Part shown: piece after piece, positions 32,203 to 46,589 of the stretch
How positions within the stretch are numbered: position 1 is the first letter of the stretch
How the letters are laid out: each line of letters opens with the position of its first letter
Assembly (NCBI RefSeq): GCF_012273895.1
Contig: NC_052103.1
Coordinates: 4,340,001 to 4,404,000 of the forward strand
Reading direction: 5' to 3'
Origin: Zerene cesonia
Taxonomy: Eukaryota > Arthropoda > Insecta > Lepidoptera > Pieridae
Length of the DNA: 64,000 nt
Translations under genes and position numbers: made by a program
The notes under the pieces: generated by a model
Databases searched by the model: none
Seen by the model: the letters and a program-made list of their open reading frames with translations, nothing else
Told to the model about the DNA's origin: nothing

Positions 32203-35200
32203 GAAGCTACGAATAGAAAATTTATAACCTTATTCGCTCTTAAACTATCAAACAAAACAAACAAATAAAACAATTTATTTAAATATATCAATATACTTTC
32301 TTTACAATTAAAACTACAAAATTTTTAATCTCAGTAGTGTAGAAAGGTCTCTTCCCTACTAAATTTTCATATACACATTTTTACTAATAGTAAATTGAAG
32401 TATCTACTTATGAATTTGAATAAGGTATTTTTATTTTTGGTTCTAACGAAGTTATGGCTGCGCTTTGAAAGTTTCTTGTAAGCATTACAAGTTTATTGCG
32501 TAATTTTTCTTATCATTACCATGGCCCATAATAATAACGCTTTGTTTTCGATATCGAAAGTAATGTTAAATGCAGAATCGAGAAGCTTTTTATTATTTTA
32601 ATTATACATAGATATTTTGTATTGATAATCACGTTGGTAGATAATAAAATAAATAAATAATATAAAACAAACTACGACGATGAAAGGATGATCTTACGTA
32701 CATGTTTATTTATCTTATTTTAAAATTACCCAAACAGATAATTTGTTTAATTTTTTAAGCATGCTACTGGAGCTCTATTTCTTCATCAAATAGACTATTA
32801 CTTAAAAATAATACATACAAATCAAGTAAAAGCGCGTTAATAAATTAATTTAGAGTAATAATAATTACGCACGACTGTACCGAGAGAATGTTAAGAGCAA
32901 GTGGGCGCGGTGGTTCTGTATCAGAGAATTGTTTTCGCCTTACACTGTTTATTGTTATTAATGTAACCAAAACTAGAACGTAGTTGAGAGTTAATGATTC
33001 TTTTACGTGTTGCGGCTTGTTAAACTATGAATGTTATTAATAATGACAATTTGTTATCCTCTTATTGAATATCTACGCATAGCTTTGTTCATAGGTTGGT
33101 ATTAAGGAAGTAACAATTGTGTTTTTTGTCACCATTACAATATACAGGCAATGGTATTATGTTTTGGCTCTTGGACAGACAACAAATATTATTATTTTAG
33201 AAAGAATAAATTAACAACTTTCTGTCACATTTGATTCACTCTTTAAATAAATTTTCCAGAGTAGTATCTTCAAAGAACTGTTTTGAAATTTTAAACATTG
33301 TTTTAACGGTAGGTATAGGGGTTTTTTACTTATTATGGTAGCCATACTAGAAACATGTCATTAGTTGGTAAATAATTCGACAATTTGTCTCAAGAAGGAA
33401 ACGCTTGCATCTAGCTTTATTGATTCATACATATTTATTTGAAATTGATAAAAAATACTACAAACTCTGTTACAATAAATTACATATTTGTCGCTTTGTT
33501 TGATTTATGGTTTTTTTATTTAGATTGACTGAGCTCCAAGTATAGTCATTACTAGTTTAGTGATATTATTTGTTTCTTTTTTCTATAAATATATATCTTA
33601 TTTGACGTGACTTCGTGGGATGAGCTAGATGCAAGTGAAGATAAGTAGTTCGCCTCTTTACTCATTAGTTTCTTATAGTACCTAGGTAATAAGGTCAAAT
33701 TTACAGCCGACAGAAGTGTTCAACGAAACTTATTTTTAAATATATATTTATAAATAAAGATGAAGATTCTTAAAGAATCGTCTATGAAATTCTATGTACT
33801 TTAATGTCTGTTATAAGAATTTATGCTTTTTATATACGAAAACATCGTAGTCCACCAAGAGTCACCAATTAGATTACATTAGGATTAAGGATGAGGTACC
33901 TATATCCTACAATTTTTTCTGAAGAAAAATATCCCAGAATTAAAACCATGCCATAATTGCTTAATTTGAGTGTTGACTCCTCCCACCCCAATTTCACCCG
34001 CATGGTGTAATAATAATTAGTTGGTGATAAGGATAATAATGGCCACTGACCAATGACCGATACGTATATATGGACGATAATTGTATGATCGTATATGTTA
34101 ATAGAATTGTACATTTGCTCTTTTCGAAGAAAGAGGTTTTATCTTTTTTTCATGCTCTTCAATAATAATCAATTATTTATTCACTTATCGATTTTTTTAA
34201 ACAGAAATAAGTACATTTTCCAGTCTCCTTTACTAGGCAATTATCCCTGTAGCATATTTCAAAAGCGTCAGATTCTTGGTATTCGCGTGATTGAGAACAA
34301 ATATCCTTGAAAACTTTCGCATGTCTGGTATGTTACATGAATTATAATATTGTAACATATTATTAGTGGAGATAATTGTAAAATTTTGAAAGGGTTTTGG
34401 AAAAGTTTAGGAATTTTGTTTAAAATTTGAGCAAGATATTTATAATAGGATAAAATAGAAGTCTATGCACAAAACAAATAAAGCAATTGTCTCCTTCCTA
34501 TAATAAAAATAAATTAAAGTTAACTAAAGTTTTTGTATTAATATTAGTATTATTAAGTATTTTCTCAGTAGGAAGTAATTGAGAAATAAAGAAACACACA
34601 ACAGTCAGCTATTTAATTGAATTTATCCATACATACGAAGTTCTAAACGTTACTCAACGAAATTTCCATTTGAGGCTCATATTTCGTGCAGTCGAGTTGA
34701 TGACTGCAAGATTAGGCAAGTCCAGTGACGTCAGTAATTACTTTGAAGACAGTTAATTGCTGCGTGCAACAGTTTTGATGGTAACATAATCTAATTAGTG
34801 CAACCGCAAGTGGGCATTGGACCGCGACCCACGCGACACCAGTATATCGACCTCTGCCCATTATTTGCTGATTATAAATTCGGATATTTATGTTTAAGGC
34901 GGGCTGAGAGAATGCCAATATTGTAATGAGTTTCGGTTAATATTTATATGAAAACAATTAGTCGAAACAGAAATAATAAATACAAAACGGTACAGCCAAA
35001 ACAAATTTTAAATTGACGGTGACATTTTCGAATGTTTACTTATTAAAATAGTATAACCTATTTATAATAATAACTGTCCGTTTTAATTGGTATGACGAAA
35101 AGCGGCGCAATGAAATGAAGAGTAAATTAAAAAAAACCGTCGGTGCTGGTAATAAACTATCATTACAAGCGCCGATTAATTCGCAACAACTTGTATCAAA

Positions 35201-35913
35201 AATATTGCATGCCTATAAAGGGTTAATAATTAGAACACAATTCGTTGTTGATTAACAAATCAGCTAACGTGTAGATAATTTAATTTTTTTTTGCATACCA
35301 TAATCAATGTCTTCATAAAAATATGATAAATAACACAGTCAAAGAACAGACGGTTAAAATAATAAGAATCTTTTTATTTTTAGTAGGTATTTTAGTGAAA
35401 TATTTTTTAGTTATTTAATGATTGCTTTTAAAACAAATCACTACCTTATGATAAATCTAGTTTTTGACCAATTGCAGGATGACAGGTGACACATGTCGTC
35501 GAACTTTGATTATTGAACATGCCGGTTTACTGCGATGTTTTTCCGTTTCGAACAGTGGCGATGTGAGATAACGCGCAGACTGCATGTGCACGCCCGCGTG
35601 GTCTCGAACCTTCGATTAAAAACATATATACAAACACATATCTATTTTTTTTCTCTGATAAATCAATATTATTATTACAAAGGAAACAAATGCAGTTCAA
35701 CACAAATTCAGTACTACAATGTAGGCAAAACATTAACCCAAGATATTTTTTATTCTTCCAAACAGCTCGACAATGCAGCTTTAACACATTACTATGCCGA
35801 TAAATGTTGATAGTATTTAATGTAGTATTAATTAACTTTAATTGCATTTCAGCTAAAGTTAAAGTCGAAGAGATATTTTTTACTACAAGTTCAAATCAAT
35901 TTACTACGGAACG

Positions 35914-35965
35914 CTTGGTATGTCCATATCGATCAAGTGCGCATTACTTGATCGGACACACCAAG
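35914..35965. repeat. Imperfect inverted repeat (hairpin)
   Basis: The left arm CTTGGTATGTCC...GATCAAGT pairs with the right arm ACTTGATC...GGACACACCAAG. There is one mismatch, an unpaired 'atatc' on the left, and a seven-base loop (gcgcatt). Flanking bases do not extend the stem. Confidence 0.7.
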
Positions 35966-36714
35966 ATATTTATGGATTAACTCGTTAATTACCCTTTTTT
36001 TAAATCATCACTACATGTACAACATTATTTATAATTGTCTGAAGCTTGTCTGCACATAGATCTTGAAAGTCTTGAGCCTAGAGATGACAATTTTTTTGCT
36101 GCCGAAGTTATCTATAAGTGATAAATGGAAATGTTTTTATTGTATATTTTATGAACGATAAAATTTTTGTTAATCGCTGGGTATAAGTCACAATTTTCAG
36201 ATGCTTTTGGTAAATGAGCGGAAAAGTTCAATCATTAGAATCTATGCATCTAATTGTCTATGTATTTTTAAATTTATTCTATGGTTCAACTATCGCTGAA
36301 TTGAAAGTAGAATGATCATTATTTAAATTAACGAGACGAATGTAAATCGACATATTATTCAAAGAGTGAGATAAATAAACGATGATCGATAAACGTAAAT
36401 ATTCATATTTAATTTAAGTTCAATATTTAATGCAAGGACTACGTATGTAATTGTTTATTGTAAAATTATCGGTTTTATATTGAATTAATGTACATAATGT
36501 ATGTAGCGCAAAGCAGATACGAGGAAGTGAAGATTGTTTATGTTCTCATTTTATTCGAATTTTTTGTTCATCTGTTCTTGATAACATGTTGTTTTATTTA
36601 CTGATATTAATAGTCAATATTTTGGTAAAATTATACTTTTTATGAATTAAGCACAGTAATTAATTTCAGGAGTCAAAATTCGTCAATGCTTCAGTATTTT
36701 ATCTATATTACTAT

Positions 36715-36890
36715 AAGGTGGTTACAACCTCGGACTTAAACCGAAATGGGGTTCGATACCGGACAAGCATGTCGAAGAATCAAGAAGCTCATTGACACGT
36801 GGTATGTGATTATGGTCTCATCACTCATGAGATACCCGTGTCCCTGCAGTCGGAACATACTATATGGGCTGATGATGATGATGATTACAT
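36715..36890 (+). mobile_element. tRNA-derived SINE copy
   Basis: It contains 'ggtggttacaacctcggac', a B-box-like 'gggttcgatacc', 'gatacccgtgtccctgcagt' and the tail 'gggctgatgatgatgatgat', the usual layout of a lepidopteran SINE with a TGATGATG tail. The A box is degraded. Ends are approximate; no target duplication was defined. Confidence 0.7.
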
Positions 36891-39119
36891 ATTAGTTAGT
36901 TTTGAATGAATATTAAATTTCGTTGTACAAATTGGTCAAAAACCTACTTTAGGCAAAGTGATACAGAGTGCCCGATTAAAAAAAAAAAAATAATAAAAAA
37001 AATGTATATGGAAGAATCTTAAGTGTCTAATTCTTATCTGCAAGAGTTTTGGCCAGATTATATTTACATAATTTCTTTAAAGCAATTTGGTAATGTTTAA
37101 GGATCAGACGCATTCTACAGGTAGCATGCAATCTTAACCAGATATCTTATTCTTTATTAGTGAGGCTTATTTTTTCTGGTTTACGACCATACTGCATCAA
37201 GGCCTACACGGGCAATTATATAAAATATAGTAAACAATTTCAGCTATCTAAAACAATTACTTTAATAACTGATTTTCACAAATAGGGTGGTAAATGGTTA
37301 TAACAATAAAGTCAGTGACAAACCAGGGGTCAGGGGTAGCCGCTAATATGGTTTTCGACATGTGTGGTTAACCTCAAGTTCATTTATTATGTCAATGTAT
37401 ATCTAGATTCATGAATCACATCCAATCCGTTCAGTATTGTAACATTGATATTAGAACTGTATGGTCAATGTCAGGCCCAACCCAGTAAATAAGTTTGTTT
37501 GCATTAATATCATCATAGAAAAATACTTAGCAATATTTTATTAATATATGCATTTGGATTTTCAAAATTTTTTCTTACTTCTAATAAAATAATTAACTGA
37601 TGAAATCTATCGAAAATTGATAGATTCAGTTTAGTGGGAACATTAACAGTAAACACAAATACAACACTTAACTATAACAGTAAACGTAAAATGTTCTATA
37701 ACTTGAATCACATTATAATTACTATGATGTTGCTTTTCCTAACTTTACTTGTATATTATCGAGAAACGTTTATCCTTTCCACGAACTCATTGGTTAATTT
37801 TTTTGTAACATAAAGAATAAAGTAGGTTATAATATAGTATGTACAGATTATATTAATGGATATCATATAATAACATACCTTGTTAAATAATTTCTGAAAT
37901 TTTGGTAATTAAAATAAACTTGATATAATTTTATATCCAAAAAAAATGCCATAGACATTGCGAATGTATAACATGTCGACATTCAAATAATTGCTCGCAC
38001 CTGATTCTTAATCAAACTTAATTGTCCATGCCTCCGGCGAGACTATTACGTATTCAATAGAAGCAAGTCCTTAATAGTGTTAGTATATTATTCTTAATAT
38101 AAAAAGTGCATTAGAAAATAATTAGTTTACACTGCGTGTTTTATTTTTAGTTTCGTAATCAAAGTCGGTAGTAGCATTTCGATCGAATGCAAATCAATTA
38201 TTTTTTATTTGATACTTTATAGCAGTGGTAATAAACAGTTAATACCTGTAGTGTAATATATTATTAAGAAGGTTACTGAGATCTTAAATCAATTTAGAAG
38301 ACTAGGAATTTGAATGCAAATATAACATTTAGCACACTGGGCGTATAACTGTATTGGTAATTTGTCCTAAATTCTTAAGTCCGTTTTACTTTTTAATGGA
38401 ACCTTTGCTCCATAATTATTACGTCTTTAATAATGCAATTATTGTAACATTTAATTATGCTTTCAACTAGGCTTGAAACTATTAACAGCTTGTAGACATA
38501 TATTTAGATAATAAATCTTGTGTTCTATAAATTCAAACGTGCGTCGGAAACTGTATCGATAGATGAAATCAGTAGTTAGTAATGTATGAATTATGATATT
38601 ATGTAGGTAAATACGATAAGGGTTAGACCACAGAATAGACAATCGCTGGTGGCCTTAACATGACTAATATCTAACTAAAGGTCAATTACGAGACGTAGGC
38701 TAAGTTCTAGTCTAGATCTTACTGATGATCTAATTGATAAGTTTTCTGATATTTGTATATTTATAAAAGCGCACACAATATTATCAAGTAAGAAAGATCA
38801 GCAATATTTAAAGTAAATATAAAATAGCATAAATATTAGCCTTACTTAAATATTTTCTATTCTAGTCAGGTTTATTAAAATGGGCGTGTATACATTAATT
38901 TCAGCAAATATCTTTAGTTCTGGTAAATCGTTATCGGTCCTTTGTTAATTAATTAGAATGATTGATCTGGACTCGTAATAGCACGTTATTAAACAAAGAT
39001 ATGTATCTAGATTACAGCTTGTTTCGACTTCATCAAACAAATTATGACAAGTTTGTGAAATCATTCGATTCTAACTTGGTTTGCTGAATGACGCTCATAT
39101 AGGTATGCGCTAATATATT
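36891..39119. other. Gene-poor AT-rich DNA
   Basis: No gene, RNA or repeat recognised apart from short A and T runs. Confidence 0.5.
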
Positions 39120-39127
39120 GTCTATAG

Positions 39128-39436
39128 CAGTGATTTTCAACCTTTTTTTGTTGCGGCACATTTTTTACGATTTCAAAATTTGGCGGCACACAAAGAGGAA
39201 AAAGATAAAAATTATTTACTTACTGCAACACACTACATAAATAGTTTATGACTAAACATTTTAAATAAACGAAATAAACTAATATTTACTACAATAATAA
39301 CTACACGTTTATTAAGGGATTCATTAAAATATTTTTCTTTTTAAATAATATAATTTAATAATATTAACATTATTATGTATTTACACAAATTTGGCGGCAC
39401 GCAAAAATGCCGCGGAACTGTGGTTGAGAATCACTG
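39128..39436. mobile_element. Non-autonomous hAT-type MITE with intact 8-bp target duplication
   Basis: The 309-bp element has terminal inverted repeats CAGTGATTTTCAACC (39128-39142) and GGTTGAGAATCACTG (39422-39436), which differ at one position. It is flanked by the direct 8-bp duplication GTCTATAG (39120-39127 and 39437-39444). A CAGTG terminus with an 8-bp duplication is diagnostic of the hAT superfamily. Subterminal 'tttggcggcac' motifs occur near both ends. The interior is AT-rich and has no transposase frame. Confidence 0.92.
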
Positions 39437-40117
39437 GTCTATAGTATTCCATATTATTTTTTGGCATTTATTAATATCTATTTGTTTTTAAATTAGGGAA
39501 AAGAAAGAATATGCAACCTACCTCACGATATTTTTTCAAATAGGTAGGTAACTTATTCTAATTAGTTTTCATGTGATAATTAATGGTGATGTTTACTTGT
39601 TTGTCAGAATCAGCTTATACTGGAAAACAGTGGGTACATGATGTTTTCTTCACACATTCTATATAAGAATTGAAATGATTGAAGGATTGGGCTGCTTATT
39701 ACGTGTATCATTAATTTTATGTTAATTTAAACATTTAAAGCTATTTTCCTTTACCTTTATTTTCGAAACGAACAGTTTTTATACATTTATATCTATATCA
39801 GTATAAAATGAATTCAGAAAGCACAGAAATACATACACAATGCAATTTCCCGCACACATTGGGAAGAATTTTCAGATTCCTAATTGCTCAGATTGCTCCG
39901 ATAAAATGTGTCTGATATGTGCTCTGAACTCCCGACTGAAAAATTAAGATTATGAATTCGGAACAAATCTTTCTGCACCTAAATTTAAGCGACCATAAGC
40001 GGATAAGATTATAAATCGTCCCAGTAGTGCTGCATATTGATAGCAGCTTATAGCATTTTTATTCTCAATTATTGTGCGACTCACGCTCCTAGTAGATTCT
40101 TTAAATAAATTAAGCAT

Positions 40118-40272
40118 ATGGATTTAGGCAGAGATTCCGGTAATATGCGGCCAGCCTTAAGGAACATTGATAATGTCAATCAAGAAAATAAAAACGTAAT
40201 GTCTAATTTACTTATGGAAAATACTTCTCTAAAACACGTTCGTGACTTACTAAAAGCAATGTCAATTACAGA
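40118..40272 (+). CDS. Doubtful first-exon-like frame
   Basis: An ATG-led frame (starting MDLGRDSGNMRPALRNIDN and continuing through SLKHVRDLLKAMSITDLY) is hydrophilic and protein-like, and runs into ACT|GTATGT, a consensus 5' splice site. No second exon, promoter or known domain was found, so this could be chance. I do not recognise the peptide. Confidence 0.15.
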
Positions 40273-40734
40273 TTTGTACTGTATGTTTACAAGGCAATTA
40301 TTTTGACTTGTGACATCGTTTAAGCCTCTTATGATGTTTATCTGTCCTTAATTGAATTACTTTTATATGACAGCTGGCAAATTGATTTAAGATGAAAGCT
40401 TCTAGAGATGACGAAAAGGCACAACGTTGGCATTGGATATGAATATTTTATATTGTGCGTATAGTATGACGCACGATTATAATTGCATGGAATTTTAACC
40501 ATGAGTGCAATAAAAAGGCGTCCGTGAATTTGCTGAATAATCTGATCGCTTATATTGTAACAAATAATCAGAGAACCTTTAAAGGTTACAGCGAAAAAGA
40601 CTTCAACATTATTTTTTATGTACATTTTATGAAACTCAGTCCTTTTCATTATTTTTAAACAGAAATTGTATGTTTGGTTAAGTGTATAGAAAGCGGTTTT
40701 AGTTTTTTTTTTACTTCACAGCTGACAGTCGAGC

Positions 40735-41010
40735 CAGTGGGTTGCATAATAGAATACCACATATACCGCCTAACAACATTTATAGAGGTATGGCCTCTGC
40801 AAATGCATAGCTCGCTTTTTAAAAGAAAGGATGTGACGAAAGAATTGGACTGAGAAGTGTTTAGAACAGGAAACGGAACTCCGGCTTGCTCCCGCTTATG
40901 GTACGAAACACGGTAGCATTTACATGTTACTATTTCACGTTGATCTTCTGTTGGGGTGTGTTACCTTCCCCGATGCCAACTAGCTCAATTCTTGCCGAAA
41001 AATTCTCAAC
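40735..41010 (-). repeat. Probable interspersed repeat fragment
   Basis: This stretch is clearly GC-richer than its flanks and contains phrases such as 'aaacggaactccggcttgct' and 'ttctgttggggtgtgttacc' that I associate with lepidopteran repeats. Ends and class are not defined. Confidence 0.3.
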
Positions 41011-43598
41011 ATCTACATAAAAAGGTTCTGTGTAATTATGTACAATTGTCTCGGCAGTTAGTTTTCTTTAAATGTTATATATAAATAATAAAAGCAGGAT
41101 TCGATTAATTTTATTATTTTCTACAAAAAAGTAAATTGGTTTATTTGAAACAGGGTGCAAGTAATTATCATAAACATGTAATAATATTTATTCGTTCGAT
41201 TTATGTTTATAAATTAATGTTCTAATGAAGTCGTTACTGAACCTGAGCTATTCTACAATTTAACTGTTTCAAACTATTGTCTGATTTTATTACTCATAAA
41301 ATCGTAGTACCTAGTGCTAAATATCGCTCGTTCCAATCAAATTCCTGTAACAGCTTAAACTATTTAAGTACTTTCGGTTAAAATTGGTTGATATTAATAT
41401 TCATTGTATTTGTAAATGTTAACAAACTCTCCAGAACAGATATAGCTATTGAAAAATCTTATAAGTGGTAGCTGGGAATGCAATAGAAATTTTTTAAGAA
41501 GAGAAGATGGTTGTTACTTCAAAGCAGATGTCATTATTTGGTACAGTATTATAATAAAGTTCTTGATTTATGATAATTACTTCATTGATACATTTCTATC
41601 CCTACATAAAATAGATATGACCTCTGTTTGTATTTTAAACACTCTATTAATCTCGATATAGTTTAGGCAAGCGACTATAAAATTAAACGCTTGCATGCTA
41701 TTACTATTAAGTTTAATTGCACAATTACAATCTTGGACAAACCTTGGCTAAGAAATTCACTCGTTTATCATAAAGTGTCATACAAAATACTGAATTTAAA
41801 GATATTGTCACGTCGAGGAAACAAAAACAGTGGACAAAATGTTATTACATGTCGGAGAAATTGGGGAATCATTAGGGTATCAGAATATTCTCACATCACA
41901 CATTATCACGCATTTCTTGTAATAAAACTGTTACTTAACATTATCTCATGAACAATACATTTTATTACAACCTGCTATGTCCTCAAAGAATGCCCTTTTA
42001 TGAAACTGAGCATACAATATATTCTGGAACTTAAGTAAAACAGAGAGGTGTTCAAGATTTGGCGCATGACAGATGTACTATTCAACGTTTAGTAGGCACG
42101 GAATTATGATGGCTTTAAAGGAAAAAAAAATGAATGCAATGCTCAGTGAAGTTACGATTGAATGTTACATTTTACAATTACCATTTACCATTTACCCAAG
42201 GAAACGGTCAAGGCTTGTATGTTTTTTGGGTAACATACGTCAAGAGTTGTTGTATATTCCGCTCTCACAGACATCGAATTATCGGAAGTGTTTTTAATGT
42301 AGAGTGTGAATATTTTGCAATGATTTCATTAATTATATCCTATTCATAAATCAAAAATGTAGTATGTAAAATTAAATAAGCTAAATTATATACGCAATAG
42401 GATGGGGAAGTATTTACGACAGTCTATACCTAAACAGTTTATGTTTTGTTGTGCTATTTGTAGAATGGAATGTAGTACTTTACTCCGGGACTGAAGTTTA
42501 GAAATATAAAATGTAACCGATATTACTATAAAAATTATTATTAGAAAATATTTTAGTACCGACTTAACGTGAAGGATGCTATACATATATTAGTACAAAA
42601 TTTTATACTGTGATGATTTATAGAAAATGTGTCTAATTTTCATATTTCTTTTGTAACAAAGAGACGGACAAAAAGACGACGACGATACGACAATATATTG
42701 TTACTTTTATTTTAAGTAGTTTAAAAACTATTGTTATATTTGTAAATACATATATTACTAATAATTATAAAATCGGTTTTCTCTAATGCTATGTTATGAT
42801 AATACCACAAACTCAAATAATTTAAACGAATCATTATCTCAAAACTAACGCAACACTCCAGACTGACCCCTGTGCTTAAAATATTTTGCATTATTTCGAG
42901 TCAGAAGTGGCACATTTATATACTTTATATTAGACAGTGGCATGTTCTCTGACAAGCATTTAAATTGTCACGTCATATGTCTATTGTGATTACGCTATTA
43001 TTTAAGTGAAAATCTAGTGGTGTTTTGACACAGTCACGACACTACAATAATATTAGCACGTAAAACATGTTCTAGTTTGTCTAAAATACTTTTGTAATCA
43101 ACCAATAAAGGTTTCTTGATAGCCCATAGCATACCTCAGCCCGCTTAAGCAATATATTTTAGTTGCAGTTGCTTGATAAGCATCAGCAAAGTGCCTCAAA
43201 ATCATGTAGAACAAGCTTTGTTTTCAACGCCAAATACGAGTATAATAATGTTGCTTAACTTACGCCTATTACAAAAAATTTTACATTCAATTTAGTATTT
43301 CGACTATTTGATAGATTTCATACCAAAGTAAGGAATTAGATTTTTACATACATAAAAGTATGTATTATCCGTAAAAAACATATTCTGGCCTAGAAGTCAT
43401 AACTTCTTATCGACTTGAATAAATCGTTACCTTTTTCTTATTGCTGAGCAGCCTCAGCGAAATTTACTTGTGCTTTTTCTGTTGTATAAATTCAAATATC
43501 AGTATGAGTATTTTAAATAAAATATCTAAGTACACATTTTTTACGTTTTTGGAAGTTTTGTGGTCATAAATGTCAATTACTCATACATTCCTAATTTT

Positions 43599-43750
43599 TA
43601 GGGTTTCCAATGGGTAAAACGGGACCCAAAATGCTAACAAAAAATCTAGACCACAAATTCGAAATAGAAAAAGAATCATAAAAATCGGTTTACCCAGTAA
43701 AAAGTTATGGGGTAAAAAACACAAAAAAATATAGTCAATTTGATAACAAA
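43599..43750 (+). repeat. Lepidopteran interspersed repeat fragment, family of 48830-48955
   Basis: The shared phrase is 'aaaaagaatcataaaaatcg' followed by 'gtttacccagtaaaaagtta'. A second copy at 48830-48955 has the same order of motifs and continues into 'gaaaacctcctccg'. It is likely a non-LTR or non-autonomous element tail. Confidence 0.5.
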
Positions 43751-46559
43751 GCTCTCGTTTCTACTTTTTAATAATCACATGTCTTCTCCAACCTTATGAA
43801 GATGAGCAGCTTATTCATTAAATAGACAATAGTGATGAATGCACGTTTAGCGTAAACAATTCCATTAACAAAATGCAACTTTCGTCGTATACATGAAATG
43901 TATACCGCAAAGGTGGTTGAACTTGCCCCTTCTGACGTTAAGGTGAAGTGCGTACTGTTTGCGCACGCAATGCGCTACGTTAGCATTTACAAACTAATCA
44001 AGACAGTTGTAGATAGCAGGTTTAGTAACGTAAGTTCGATCGATATCTAATTTATTAAAGATAATTTATATTATTAAAGATAATACCGCGCTGATCTTTG
44101 AATGGCCGAATATGATCATTTTTTTTTTCGATTTCGCCTATGCGGTATGGGTATAGCGGTATGGGAAAGTAGAACATTCGGGAAATTTGTTAAAAGATAT
44201 AACTAATAATACCTAATGATCAGTGAGGTTATATTTATGTTTATCTGAATTATATCTAGACTATTAATTAGAGACAAACTTATTGATCTTCTATGCTACC
44301 TGCATTTACCTGGTTTAGGTCGTGGATGTTATATTGTTGCTGCGACATTGAATATTTTTATTATTGTGGTCTAATCACCGTGAAACGACCGATTGTAATC
44401 ATGTTAATCTTTTGTTTTACATTTTATGTACTTATATTTGTATACAAATACTAATTCAATTATGTTTCGCTTCTTGTGATATAAATAAATAAAACATACA
44501 TAAAAATTATGTAAGGTATCATTGACAACTGAGAAAATAGTTGTAGTATTTTTTGCAAGTTGCACCTATTGTGAAGGTTAATTCTATTAAACGTAGAAGG
44601 AACCTATTACCACAGATAACATAATACTATACTAGCTATTACTTAGAAACTGTTGTTATTAAACATTTTAATGTACTGTTTTTAAAATCACAAACATAGT
44701 TTTGTTAAATCTGCTACACTTAGAGAGTTAGAATTAGTAATCACTAATCATATCTTCAAAAAGATTATAAACCTTGTTCTATATGTATGTAACTTACAAC
44801 CTCATTAAGATAATAAAAAAACTCACAGTCTACAATGACTTACAAAATTCCGCATGTAGTAATTAAACTTAAGTAACACCTATTTTATGTACATAATAAT
44901 TTGTGTATTGTTTAAAGCAGTAACGAAAGTGAGCGCGCGATCTTGACTCTTGATACTACTAGTGTTAACATAGACAATCAGTTCATGAAACTGGGCATTA
45001 TTTCACATTCTCTTATCTTTACTGCCATTTAGTAATATACTTATTATGAAAATCAGCTATTAATCTAGCTTAACTTTTGGTTTGGATTTTACGAGATAAA
45101 ATTTCGAAATTTTATCGTCCATGTTAAAAATCTTATATGTCAATAATGTTGGTGATTCTCTGTGGGAAATTATTTTTTACATTGTTTCAATTTACGAAAT
45201 TATATTCATCCCGTAACTGTCTTCTGTTGGCAATTACACAAAAAATTATCTTATAGTTAATATTTATGATTAATTCTATGGTAACAAATGGGTAGTTAGA
45301 AGTTTAAGTATCAGATATATACAGTTTAGTATACGCACACAGTAGAACCCGGTCGTACTATTTTCAAACTTCTGTTCTTTCAATTTACAAAAGTTAATAA
45401 GTAGACAAACACTACAATATTATCGTATTTATAGTCTTCAGTTATATAATATGTAATGTAATACATTGTTAATCGAGAGAATTATTGACACTGTTCAACT
45501 TTGAGGTTTTGTTGTGACTTGCGACCTGGTTTACTATGTATTTACACCACGAGGCCATTATGTACAACTTGTAGAAATTAATTGAAGCATGCTAGAGACA
45601 TTACGACACAGAGGTGTGGATGTCAAGTTATTTTAATGTTCGCAACGACACCCACTGGTGTGATTTCGACGCAGGGATATCATTGACTCATTTTAAGATT
45701 TACTATGACACGCAATTATTTACTAGAAAATTATATAATTAACTTCATAAATTAAACATAGCTGTCATAATAAATTTTATTTAAGTGAATTGTACCATAT
45801 AATTCTATATTTTTATTTATTGTACCATTTTATACATCCACAGATACTTTATAATAATTGCCGGGTACAATTTAGTATTATTTAACCAATTGCATTTGAA
45901 GGAATTTTTCAACTTTCACACACTTTTCAAGTGTAATCGACGTTGACGAACTTCAAAATTCAGGAACAAGTAATTAACAAATGAAACAAAAAGTTAATTA
46001 AGCGCTGTTAATAAATAGAGCGAGTAATCATAGAGCGTTTACACGCAGCCCGTCGCGAATTCTTGGAGGCACGATCGACAGCCTTATTGGTAAAAAATAC
46101 AGTTTAAATTTGCTTAAATAAGAGCACGAACATATGAATTTGTAGACAGTGTAAGGGCAGACGCAATGCCAAAGTTGCTAAAGTGCAGCAATGTATGATT
46201 TGCAATATTTAGATGAACCATTATTTACTTTTTGTTTCAAATATAAGTGGATGTTGCTTATTACTCGAGTACGTACGCGCAGTTCCGTTTGCAAAAGTTT
46301 AATTAAGATGTGAGAAACGATAAGCCCCATTATCCGAATAGGTAGATTGTATATTATTAAACCATTATAGATGGTGCTAAATCTTACAGTTTATCGAAAT
46401 TATTAAATTAATTTTTCTTAGTTTGAAAAGATGATAATAATGCTACACTAGTAATGAAAGCGGAGTTGTATTGTTGTAATATAATGTGGTGCTTTTTACT
46501 TATATTATAATTATTATGTCTTCTAGTCTTAATAATAATATAATGAGTAACATAAGTCT
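43751..46559. other. Gene-poor AT-rich DNA
   Basis: No gene, RNA or repeat that I can support. Confidence 0.5.
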
Positions 46560-46589
46560 ATAAGCCGTAAATAGGGGCCTGTTTATTTT

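Larger units (their letters stand above)
30803..36714. other. Gene-poor AT-rich DNA
   Basis: Nearly 6 kb with no supported protein gene. A 122-codon minus-strand frame at 31834-32202 and an imperfect hairpin at 35914-35965 are listed separately. Otherwise I see only AT-rich unique-looking sequence. Confidence 0.5.
39445..43598. other. Gene-poor AT-rich DNA
   Basis: No confident gene. It includes the doubtful exon-like frame at 40118-40272 and a probable repeat at 40735-41010. Other short open frames (41449-42586) give unpatterned peptides and are not called. Confidence 0.45.

Noticed and set aside
41449..42586. Cluster of 66-86 codon frames on both strands
   Set aside because: No shared phase, splice sites, domain or composition bias; consistent with chance.
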